From Streptomyces sp. Tu 3180 (GTDB lineage Bacteria > Actinomycetota > Actinomycetes > Streptomycetales > Streptomycetaceae): DNA of 64,000 bases. Position 1 is the first letter of the stretch. Every line of letters starts with the position of its first letter. The notes under the pieces are model-generated. The model did not search any database. It was not told the DNA's origin and was given only the letters and a program-made list of their open reading frames with translations. The position numbers and the translations under genes are program-made. This document shows positions 57,015 to 64,000 of the stretch, one piece after another. The stretch is from NCBI RefSeq assembly GCF_009852415.1, contig NZ_WOXS01000002.1, forward strand, positions 5,186,001 through 5,250,000, in the 5' to 3' direction.

Positions 57015-57856
57015 GTGCCGTCACCGACGCCGTGCGGATCACGGCACCCGGCAACCCCGTCGCCCAGTCGGTCCGGGACTCCCTGGTCGTCGCCAGACGC
57101 AACCTGATCCGCATGGCCCGGATCCCCGAAGTGGTCATCTTCGGGCTCATCCAGCCGATCATGTTCGTGGTGCTGTTCTCCTACGTCTTCGGCGGCTCCA
57201 TGAACATCGGCGGCAGCACGGACTCCTCCGTCTACCGCGAGTTCCTGATGGCGGGCATCTTCGCGCAGACCGTCACGTTCGCCACCGCCGGAGCCGGCGC
57301 GGGCATCGCCGAGGACATGCACAAGGGGCTCATCGACCGCTTCCGCTCCCTGCCCATGGCACGCGGCGCGGTGCTCACCGGCCGCACCCTCGCCGACCTG
57401 GTGCAGACGGCGCTCACCCTGCTCGTGCTCGCCGTCGTCGCCCTCCTCGTCGGCTGGCGCACCCACACCAGCGTCGGCGAGGTGCTCGGCGCGTTCGCCC
57501 TGCTGCTCCTGACCGGGTACGCGTTCACCTGGATCGGCGCGGTCATCGGCCTGTCGGTCCGCACCCCGGAGGCGGCCACCTCCGGCGGACTCGTCTGGCT
57601 CTTCCCGGTCACCTTCGTCTCGAACGCGTTCGTCGACTCCAGCAACATGACGCCCTGGCTGCGCCACATCGCCGACTGGAACCCGTTCAGCGCCACCGTC
57701 CAGGCCTGCCGCGAGCTCTTCGGCAACCCCGGGGTCTCCACCTCGGACGCCTGGCCCATGCAGCACCCGGTGTGGGCCTCGCTGATCTACTCGGTCCTGA
57801 TCGTCGCGTTCTTCCGCACCCTCGCCGTGCGCAAGTACCGCTCGGCCGCGGCATGA
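57011..57856 (+). CDS. DrrB-type ABC exporter permease
   Basis: ABC-2 type permease of 281 residues, partner of the ATPase directly upstream (ATGA overlap at 57011-57014, translational coupling). Six hydrophobic segments are visible (VVIFGLIQPIMFVVLFSYVFGG, FLMAGIFAQTVTFATAGAGAG, LTLLVLAVVALLVGW, VLGAFALLLLTGYAFTWIGAVIGLSV, GGLVWLFPVTFVSNAFV, WASLIYSVLIVAFFRTLAV). The cytoplasmic motif GLIDRFRSLPMARGAVLTGRTLAD is characteristic of DrrB/NodJ permeases, as is the late HIADWNPFSATVQACR. The substrate is unknown; no biosynthetic cluster is adjacent. Confidence 0.94.
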   Translation: MSAVTDAVRITAPGNPVAQSVRDSLVVARRNLIRMARIPEVVIFGLIQPIMFVVLFSYVFGGSMNIGGSTDSSVYREFLMAGIFAQTVTFATAGAGAGIAEDMHKGLIDRFRSLPMARGAVLTGRTLADLVQTALTLLVLAVVALLVGWRTHTSVGEVLGAFALLLLTGYAFTWIGAVIGLSVRTPEAATSGGLVWLFPVTFVSNAFVDSSNMTPWLRHIADWNPFSATVQACRELFGNPGVSTSDAWPMQHPVWASLIYSVLIVAFFRTLAVRKYRSAAA

Positions 57857-57861
57857 CGAGA

Positions 57862-57889
57862 CCCCCGGCGCCGCACAGGGCGCCGGGGG
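57862..57889. terminator. Terminator between exporter operon and greA
   Basis: CCCCCGGCGCC (57862-57872) pairs with GGCGCCGGGGG (57879-57889) around GCACAG; it can serve both convergent units. Confidence 0.8.
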
Positions 57890-57913
57890 CCGTCGGAGAC
57901 GTGCGGGGGCGGG

Positions 57914-58411
57914 TCAGCCGTTGTACGGCTCGGCCTTGAGGATCTTCACCGAGGCCTTCTTGCCGTTCGGCAGCTCGTACTCCGCGTCCTCGCCGACCTT
58001 GTGGCCGGTCACGCCGGCGCCCAGCGGGGACTGCGGCGAGTAGGTCTCGATGTCCGCGCTCGCGTACTCGCGCGAGGCGAGCAGGAAGGTCAGCGTGTCG
58101 TCCTCGTCGCCGTCGAAGGCGATCGTCACGACCATGCCGGGCGCCACCGCGCCGTCGGCCGCCGGAGCCTCGCCGACCTTGGCGTTCTCGAGGAGCTGGG
58201 TGAGCTGGCGCACACGGAGCTCCTGCTTGCCCTGCTCCTCCTTGGCCGCGTGGTACCCGCCGTTCTCACGCAGGTCGCCCTCCTCGCGCGCGGCGGCGAT
58301 CTTCGCGGCGATCTCCGTGCGCGCGGGACCAGTAAGGTACTCAAGCTCGTCCTTGAGCTTGTTGTACGCCTCCTGGGTCAGCCAGGTGACGTTCTCGCTG
58401 GTCTGGGTCAC
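57914..58411 (-). CDS. greA: Transcription elongation factor GreA
   Basis: Cleavage factor that rescues backtracked RNA polymerase by stimulating its intrinsic endonuclease. The 165-residue protein has the N-terminal coiled-coil domain (LTQEAYNKLKDELEYL through EEQGKQELRVRQLTQLLENAKV) with the acidic tip in EEGDLRENGGYHAAKEEQ, whose Asp/Glu pair coordinates magnesium in the polymerase active site. The C-terminal FKBP-like domain contains SPLGAGVTGHKVGEDAEYELPNGKKASVKIL. GTG 58411 is chosen because GAGGAGCACCT lies just upstream; the frame extends to 58441 without a site. The adjacent DUF4307 and mca genes are a conserved actinobacterial neighbourhood. Confidence 0.96.
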   Translation of the reverse strand: MTQTSENVTWLTQEAYNKLKDELEYLTGPARTEIAAKIAAAREEGDLRENGGYHAAKEEQGKQELRVRQLTQLLENAKVGEAPAADGAVAPGMVVTIAFDGDEDDTLTFLLASREYASADIETYSPQSPLGAGVTGHKVGEDAEYELPNGKKASVKILKAEPYNG

Positions 58412-58580
58412 AGGTGCTCCTCGTAGGTACTGGGAATACAAAGTATCGCCCCTCCCCAGAAGGATGTTCCTCTACGGATGGGCGAAACCACGAGCCTAAC
58501 AATTGACCGCCCAAAGGGGGAGGACATAAGCCGCCGGACTCATGTCAGCGCAGGTCAGCGGCCATGTATTCCCGGCCGTG

Positions 58581-58979
58581 TCAGTCCGCGTGGCAGCCGA
58601 CGAGCTCGGCCGTGGTGCCCGGGGAGGTGGTGCGGAGCGTGACGACCTCGTCGATGCGCGTGTCGTCCCCGTCGAAGCGGAAGTCGGCGCGGCCCACCTC
58701 GGCGCCGTCCTTGGCCTGGGAGCGCACCGTGCAGTAGCCGCTCGCCCCCGCGTCCTTGCGCACCTCCAGGCGCACCTTCACCGCGTCCTCGGAGAGGTCG
58801 AAGCCGATCACCTCGGCGCTGATCTCGTTCTTGGCGACGTGGTGGTAGCCGAACCAGCCGACCAGCCCGAGCATCACCACGGCCAGCACGGCGCCGACGA
58901 CCCTGAGCGTGCGGTCGGCGCGCTCGTCCGAGGAACGACCGTAACGGCCCTCGGGCAGCCGCGTGCTCGCCGTGCTCAT
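58581..58979 (-). CDS. DUF4307 family membrane protein
   Basis: A 132-residue protein of the DUF4307 family, found next to mca in actinobacteria including mycobacteria. A basic, Arg-rich N-terminus (RLPEGRYGRSSDERADRTLR) is followed by one transmembrane helix (VVGAVLAVVMLGLVGWFGYHHVA) and an extracytoplasmic beta-rich domain (EISAEVIGFDLSEDAVKVRLEVRKD, to TAELVGCHAD) with two cysteines that could form a disulfide. ATG 58979 starts it. Function unknown. It is divergent from mca across 159 bp. Confidence 0.88.
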   Translation of the reverse strand: MSTASTRLPEGRYGRSSDERADRTLRVVGAVLAVVMLGLVGWFGYHHVAKNEISAEVIGFDLSEDAVKVRLEVRKDAGASGYCTVRSQAKDGAEVGRADFRFDGDDTRIDEVVTLRTTSPGTTAELVGCHAD

Positions 58980-59138
58980 GATCGTCTCCTCGGCAGGAAT
59001 CCTCGGCGGAGGGGAACGCGGGTCCCGTCACGGACGCGGGCCCGGATCCCGGAATTATTCGCCCCCCGGTTCGGTCACTATAGAAGCCTGCGACTGCGCC
59101 GCCGCACACAGGGCGCCTGACGACTTGAGGATTGAGTC

Positions 59139-60020
59139 TTGACTGACCAGCTGCGACTGATGGCCGTGCACGCCCACCCCGACGACGAGTCGAGCAAGGG
59201 CGCGGCCACCATGGCGAAGTACGTGTCCGAGGGGGTGGACGTGCTGGTGGTGACCTGCACGGGCGGGGAGCGCGGCTCCATCCTCAACCCGAAACTGCAG
59301 GGCGACGCGTACATCGAGGAGCACATCCACGAGGTGCGCAGGAAGGAGATGGACGAGGCCCGCGAGATCCTCGGCGTCAAGCAGGAGTGGCTCGGCTTCG
59401 TCGACTCCGGCCTGCCCGAGGGCGACCCGCTGCCGCCGCTGCCGGAGGGCTGCTTCGCCCTGGAGGACGTCGACAAGGCGGCCGGCGAGCTGGTGCGCAG
59501 GATCCGCTCCTTCCGTCCCCAGGTGATCACCACCTACGACGAGAACGGCGGCTACCCGCACCCCGACCACATCATGACCCACAAGATCACGATGGTGGCG
59601 TTCGAGGGCGCGGCGGACACCGCGAAGTACCCGGAGGAGGAGTACGGCCCGGCGTACCAGCCGCTGAAGCTGTACTACAACCAGGGCTTCAACCGCCCCC
59701 GCACCGAGGCGCTGCACCAGGCCATGCTGGACCGCGGCCTGGAGTCGCCCTACGGGGACTGGCTCAAGCGCTGGAGCGAGTTCGAGCGCAAGGAGCGCAC
59801 GCTCACCACGCACGTCCCGTGCGCCGACTTCTTCGAGATCCGCGACAAGGCGCTGATCGCGCACGCCACGCAGATCGACCCCGACGGCGGCTGGTTCCGG
59901 GTGCCGATGGAGGTCCAGAAGGAGGTCTGGCCCACGGAGGAGTACGAGCTCGCCAAGTCCCTCGTCGATACCTCCCTCCCCGAGGACGACCTCTTCGCGG
60001 GCATCCGGGACAATGCCTGA
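59139..60020 (+). CDS. mca: Mycothiol S-conjugate amidase
   Basis: Zinc amidase of 293 residues that cleaves mycothiol S-conjugates to a mercapturic acid (exported) and GlcN-Ins (recycled), detoxifying electrophiles in actinobacteria. The LmbE-fold zinc site is visible in MAVHAHPDDESSKGAATMA (His and Asp ligands) and YPHPDHIMTHKITM (third ligand). LGFVDSGLPEGDPLPPLPEG and FNRPRTEALHQAM are family-typical and separate Mca from the deacetylase MshB. TTG 59139 is the only sensible start, preceded by GAGGATTGAG. A small membrane protein gene overlaps or abuts its 3' end. Confidence 0.95.
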   Translation: MTDQLRLMAVHAHPDDESSKGAATMAKYVSEGVDVLVVTCTGGERGSILNPKLQGDAYIEEHIHEVRRKEMDEAREILGVKQEWLGFVDSGLPEGDPLPPLPEGCFALEDVDKAAGELVRRIRSFRPQVITTYDENGGYPHPDHIMTHKITMVAFEGAADTAKYPEEEYGPAYQPLKLYYNQGFNRPRTEALHQAMLDRGLESPYGDWLKRWSEFERKERTLTTHVPCADFFEIRDKALIAHATQIDPDGGWFRVPMEVQKEVWPTEEYELAKSLVDTSLPEDDLFAGIRDNA

Positions 60021-60021
60021 C

Positions 60022-60270
60022 ATGAGCGCAAGCCTGGCAATCACCCACCTCGTCCCCCTGGCCAAGGAGCTCGACGAGGACAAGGTCACCCCCGGTGTCC
60101 TCGGCTTCATCGTCTTCGCGGTGATGGCCCTGGCCGTCTGGGCCCTGATGAAGTCGATGAACCGCCACATGGGCCGGGTCGACTTCCCCGAGGCCGAGGA
60201 CCCGCGGGGCCGGCCCGACAGCGGCACCGAGGCGGCCGCCTCCGGCGGGAGCCGGAAGAAGAACGGCTGA
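60022..60270 (+). CDS. Small single-pass membrane protein downstream of mca
   Basis: An 82-residue protein (85 if ATG 60013, which overlaps mca, is used) with one transmembrane helix (VLGFIVFAVMALAVWALM), a short amphipathic segment KSMNRHMGRVDFPE, and a disordered charged tail rich in Ser, Gly and Lys. The MNRHMGRVDFPEA-type motif after the helix recurs in actinobacterial proteins encoded after mca. It is probably translated together with mca. Function unknown. A hairpin (60272-60305) follows directly. Confidence 0.85.
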   Translation: MSASLAITHLVPLAKELDEDKVTPGVLGFIVFAVMALAVWALMKSMNRHMGRVDFPEAEDPRGRPDSGTEAAASGGSRKKNG

Positions 60271-60271
60271 A

Positions 60272-60305
60272 CCGTACGGCCCTCCGGACCCGGAGGGCCG
60301 TACGG
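60272..60305 (+). terminator. Terminator after the mca operon
   Basis: CCGTACGGCCCTCCGG (60272-60287) is the exact inverted repeat of 60290-60305; the real loop is probably the central GGACCC. Confidence 0.82.
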
Positions 60306-60370
60306 CGGCGGGGCGCGGGCAGGGGGCGCACGCCCGTCCGTGGTCCCGTCGTGCCCCGGCCCGCGGCGTC

Positions 60371-63300
60371 CTACGCCCTGGACCCCACGGCCACGCCCAT
60401 CACCTCCCGCGCGTGGCGGCCCGGGACCATGCCCAGGCGCCAGGCCTGCCAGCCCGCCTCCAGGCTGACGCCCCGCTCCAGCAGCAGCTGGTAGGCCTCC
60501 ACGCAGTCGTCCAGCTTCCCGTCGCGGGAGGCATGGGCGGCCCGGGCCAGCCGGGACAGCTCCTCCTGGGCCACCGCCGTGCCGACCTCCGTGCCGCCCG
60601 GGGCCGCGTACGGCAGGAGGGTGCAGCGCAGGAAGCGGGCCCAGTCCTCGCCGCGGCGGTCGCCGTAGGACGCGAACAGGGCCACCGCCTCGTCGCACAG
60701 GGCCAGCGCCTGCTGGGTGCGGGCGTTGCCCGCGTCGACGACCGCCAGCTCCAGGCAGGTCCACGCCTCGCCGTGCGCCACGCCGATGCGCTGGAAGTCG
60801 GCCCGGGCGTCCACGAGGAGCTGGCGGGCGAAACCGGAGTTGCGCAGCGAACCGGTCCGCGCCGCCCGCTGGTCGCGGGTCACCCGCGCCGAGTGGTGCC
60901 GGGCGCAGGCCAGGCCGTAGACGTCCCGCATCCGGGAGAACATCGTGCGGGCGCGTTCCAGCTCGCGCACCGCCCGGTCCAGGTCCCCGGTCTCCTCCAG
61001 CGCCTGGCCCAGGTAGTACAGCGTCCAGGCCTCGCCCCGCGCGTCCTCGTTGTCCCGGTGCCGGGCGGCGGCCCGCCGCAGCTCCTCCGCCGCCTCGGAG
61101 GCGTCACCGCCCACCAGGCGGGCCCGGGCCAGCTGGGTGAGCGCCCAGGCCTCGCCGCGGGCGTCGCGGGTCCGGCCGTACAGCTCGAGGGCCGCGCGCA
61201 GCTCGGTCCCGGCGCGCGGCACGTCGCCCATCCGCAGGCACAGCTGGCCGAGCTGGTAGTGCGCCCACGCCTGGCCGTGCACGGACTCGCCCGCCCGGTG
61301 CAGCACCAGGGACTCGGTCAGCAGGTCCAGCGCCTCCGACAGCCGGGCGCGGTCCCGCTCGACCGCCGCCAGCGCGTGCATCGTCCAGGCGCGGTCCGTG
61401 GCCAGCTCGGGGGCGGACTGCAGGCCGAGGGCCTCGCGCAGCCTCGCCGACGCCTCCGTCAGGTTGCCCTGGTGGTGCAGCGTGATGCCGAGCGAGGTCA
61501 GCGCACGGGCCGCGCCCGCGTCGTGGTGCGCCTCCCGGTACAGGTCCACGACCGACGCCAGGGTGGTGCGCGCCTTGTCCAGCTCGCCCAGCTGGCGTGC
61601 CGCGATACCCGTGCGCCACTGCACCGAGCGCACCAGCAGGCCCTCGTCCACCGCCTGCGCCAGCTCGCTGATCTCCCCGAGGCGGTACAGGTCGCCGCGC
61701 AGCAGGCAGTAGTCGCACAGCGCGCCCAGCAGGTTCAGCACCGCCGCCCGGTCCACGCCCTCCGCGTGCCGCAGCGCCGCCGTGATGAAGCTCGACTCGT
61801 CGTCCAGCCAGCGCAGCGCCTCGTCCAGCGAGGTGAAGCCGTACGGGCCGAACCGGTCCGAGCGGGTCGACATGTTGCCGTCGACCAGCCGCAGCACCGA
61901 GTCGGCCAGCTCGGCGTAGTTCACGATCAGCCGCTCCTGCGCCGCGGTGCGCTCGGCCGGGTCCTCCTCGTCGAGCAGCCGGGCCAGCGCGAAGGCGCGC
62001 ACCAGGTCGTGCAGCCGGTAGCGGCCGTGCCGCACGCGGTCGATCAGGCCCGCGCGGGACAGCGCCTCCAGGTGCCGGGTGGCCTCCGCCTCGTCGGTGG
62101 CGAGCACCGCCGCCGCGGCGGCGGCGCCCAGCGAGACCCGGCCGGCCGGCGCCAGCCGGCGCAGCAGCCGCCGTACCGTCTCCGGCTGGTCGGTGTAGCG
62201 CAGCCACAGGGCGCGCTCCACCGGTTCGACCGGTCCGTAGGCGCCCAGGTCCGTGGCCAGGGCGCGCGGCGACCGCGGGCCGAGGGACGAGCCGGCCAGC
62301 CGCAGCGCCAGCGGCAGCCCCCCGCACAGCTCCCGCACCCGCTCGGCGGACTCGGCGTCGTACGGCCCGAGGAGGCCTGCGCGGCGGCGGCCAGCAGCTC
62401 CTCCGCGCCCGCCGCGTCCAGCGGCTCCACCGGCAGCTGGTGCACCCGGGCCGGAAGGTCGTCGGGCAGGCCCAGGGGCGCGCGGGCGGTGACCAGGACC
62501 AGGCTGTCGGACCGCTCGGGGATCAGCGCGCGGACCTGCCGCGGATCGGAGGCGTCGTCCAGGACGACGGTGACCGGCAGGCCCGCCAGATGCTGGTGGT
62601 ACAGCTCGCTCAGCCGTCTGACCTGCTGCTCGGGGGAGGACCGCTCGCGGAACAGCAGCTGCTCGCGGGGCGCCCCGAGCCGGTTCAGCAGGTGCAGCAG
62701 CGCGTCCCGGGTGGACAGCGGCGGCTCACCGGAGTCCTCGCCGCGCAGATCGACGACGCAGGCGCCGCGGAAGTGGTCCTTCAGGTCGTGCGCGGCGCGC
62801 ACCGCGAGCGTCGTACGGCCGCTGCCGGCGGGCCCGTGCAGCACCACCACCGTCGGCTGCGTCCGGGTGCTCGCGCGGGCCGCCTGCACCCACTGCCGGA
62901 TCCGCGCCATCTCCTGCCGCCGGCCGGCGAACGGGCCCAGCGGCTCCGGCAGCTGCCCGAACGACTGCTCCAGCACGCTCCGTCCGCGCGCTACCGCGCT
63001 CTTGTCCGTGCCGCGCAGCCGCGGTCCGGCCCCCTTCCGCCCCGTGGACGCGGTCAGCACCCGCTGCTGGTCCAGGAACGGGCGGATCCCCCGCACCTCC
63101 AGTGCCGTCAGCCACTGCAACCGCAGCTGTTCCGGCCCGCCCGGCTGGCTCACCGCGCCGGCCCGGTGGTGGACGGCGGGCACGTGCGCGCCGGCCACCT
63201 TCACCACGGTCGCCGCCGCCCCGGCCACTCCGACGGTCACCCCCGCGCCCAGCGCCGTCCCGGCGCCCGTTCCCAGGGCCATGTCGGCGACCACGGCCGC

Positions 63301-63570
63301 GACCCCCGCCACCCCGGCCACCAGCAGCGGCGTCCCGGCGCCCTCGCGGGCGTAGCGCTGGCGGAAGGTGAGCTGCCCGGCCGCCGCCTCGTCCAGGGCG
63401 CGGGTGTACGCCTCGTACTCCTCGGTCGCCGTCCGCGCCATCGTGTCCAGCGCCCCGCGCGCCCGCGCCAGCAGCACCTTCCCGTCCGTGCGCCCGCCCG
63501 AGCGGCGCACCTCCTCCTCCACGGCCCGCGCCAACAGCCGCTCGGCGTCCGCCCGATGACCGTCCCTCAT
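60371..63570 (-). pseudogene. Membrane STAND (NB-ARC) ATPase with TPR repeats, frameshifted
   Basis: Two frames together encode a 1066-residue signal-transduction ATPase. From ATG 63570: a helical N-terminus, two hydrophobic segments (residues ~81-125, TPLLVAGVAGVAAVVADMALG and GVTVGVAGAAATVVKVAG), an NB-ARC domain with Walker A GPAGSGRT (246-253) and Walker B VVLDD (335-339), then RELCGGLPLALRLAG, a winged-helix region, and more than ten TPR-like repeats (ARGEAWALTQLARARL, HGQAWAHYQLGQLCL). The N-terminal frame is lost near 62375; one added base (or two removed) rejoins it to the frame starting around RVRELCGG. It resembles AfsR-type regulators but has membrane helices instead of a SARP DNA-binding domain. 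Sequencing error must be excluded. Confidence 0.82.
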
Positions 63571-63683
63571 GTCATGTCCCCCTCCGGCGGCAACTCCTCC
63601 GGCTACGAGTGTGCTGCGGACGGGGCGCCGGCGCGAGGGGGCGGCGATCACCGGCCGGACGGCGTCATCCACCCCGGGGAGCA

Positions 63684-64000
63684 TCACCCGTCGTGAAAAT
63701 TTTTGTCCGGGATGGGTTTGGTGCGTGAGGCGGTCGACGGCTCCGCTGCGTGTGCTTCGGTGCCCAGGGTGACGGAGTCGGGCAACCTGTAGCCGAGCTC
63801 CGTCAAACGCGTGGCGATGGTGTGCGGGGAGCGCCTCGTGACATGGGAGACGCGCTGGATGTGGGCCGGCTGGACCGGTTCGTCATAGTCGAGCCAAGGT
63901 GGCTGCGCATCCAGGTCACGGCTGATGAAGAGAAGATCGTCCGGTTCCGGGGGTGATACATGGCTGTCCGGGATGCGGTAGCCGAGTTGTGCCAGGCGGG
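63684..64000 (-). CDS. Partial gene: repeat protein with LGYRxPD motifs (3' end only)
   Basis: Open frame running off the window end, stop TGA at 63686-63684; 105 codons are visible. It contains two copies of a repeat: RLAQLGYRIPDS at the window edge and RLTELGYRLPDS near the C-terminus, separated by a linker with ISRDLDAQPPWLDYDEPVQPAHI and VTRRSPHTIA. Such repeats are known to me from streptomycete proteins annotated as wHTH-repeat proteins, some linked to STAND or effector modules. The C-terminal ~30 residues are Ser/Thr/Ala-rich with lower-GC DNA. It is transcribed towards the STAND gene, 113 bp away on the same strand, so they may be co-transcribed. The N-terminal part is outside the window. 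Confidence 0.65.
   Translation of the reverse strand, partial: RLAQLGYRIPDSHVSPPEPDDLLFISRDLDAQPPWLDYDEPVQPAHIQRVSHVTRRSPHTIATRLTELGYRLPDSVTLGTEAHAAEPSTASRTKPIPDKNFHDG

Noticed and set aside
60371..63570. SARP-type antibiotic regulator (AfsR orthologue)
   Set aside because: The NB-ARC and TPR parts resemble AfsR, but the N-terminus has hydrophobic segments and no winged-helix/BTAD DNA-binding domain.
1..64000. tRNA, rRNA, CRISPR arrays, prophage, integrase or a biosynthetic gene cluster
   Set aside because: No cloverleaf, ribosomal, spacer-repeat, integrase or PKS/NRPS signal was seen on reading both strands; gene content is conserved core metabolism and regulation.

Overview
The window is chromosomal DNA of a Streptomyces species or close relative. 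GC is very high with a strong G/C third-position bias, GTG and TTG starts are common, and actinobacterial hallmark genes are present (mca, pccB/pccE, afsQ1/afsQ2/sigQ, a class E sortase substrate, mmpB). From memory, gene order follows the conserved core of model streptomycetes such as S. coelicolor around the afsQ locus. I see no rRNA, tRNA, CRISPR array, prophage or complete insertion sequence. The only mobile-looking element is a ~190-bp MITE-like repeat.

Layout. 1-2445: cytidine deaminase and thymidine phosphorylase, then a Uma2 nuclease-fold protein. 2447-8159: AEC transporter, STAS protein, SigG-like sigma factor, divergent MFS/LysR pair, and an alpha/beta hydrolase that lacks its nucleophile. 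8245-10771: adenosine deaminase, a small secreted protein, PspC and VanZ proteins. 11008-15139: MITE, then the afsQ signalling locus (lipoprotein, AfsQ2 kinase, AfsQ1 regulator and divergent sigQ, with an AfsQ1-type box between). 15366-23844: uridine kinase, secreted protein, a deoC-ALDH-truncated ALDH operon, PH-like membrane protein, phosphopentose/phosphohexose mutase, and a frameshifted purine nucleoside phosphorylase. 23911-27276: gamma-glutamylcyclotransferase-like protein, LpdA-like quinone reductase, DeoR regulator. 27371-33638: acyl-CoA carboxylase genes (accA2, pccE, pccB), maf, the tiny mmpB, birA. 33851-40570: adenylate cyclase, proline-rich membrane protein, enoyl-CoA hydratase, GAF-GGDEF protein, hutH, a LAxTG-anchored surface protein, an acidic protein. 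40807-48915: L,D-transpeptidase lipoprotein, MacB/FtsX-type ABC exporter, large secreted subtilase, MmyB-like regulator. 49088-57856: alcohol dehydrogenase, cystathionine gamma-synthase, sigma-like gene and small membrane protein, MarR regulator, threonine dehydratase, DrrAB-type exporter. 57914-64000: greA, DUF4307 protein, mca, a small membrane protein, a frameshifted membrane STAND/TPR ATPase, and the 3' end of a repeat protein that runs off the window.

How it works together. The main metabolic theme is nucleoside salvage. cdd, deoA, add, udk, deoC, the mutase and the purine phosphorylase together convert nucleosides to bases, pentose phosphates, glyceraldehyde 3-phosphate and acetaldehyde, and the aldehyde dehydrogenase translated behind deoC can oxidise the acetaldehyde. 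Three separate transcription units of this pathway (add, deoC, purine phosphorylase) carry the identical perfect palindrome CTACGCGCGTAG at or just upstream of the predicted -10 region, so they look like one regulon. A second theme is signalling: AfsQ1/Q2/SigQ, cyclic AMP and cyclic di-GMP. A third is acyl-CoA carboxylation, with carboxylase subunits next to the biotin ligase. Two genes carry apparent single-base frameshifts (purine phosphorylase near 23305-23309, STAND ATPase near 62375). These need read-level checking before either is called a true pseudogene.
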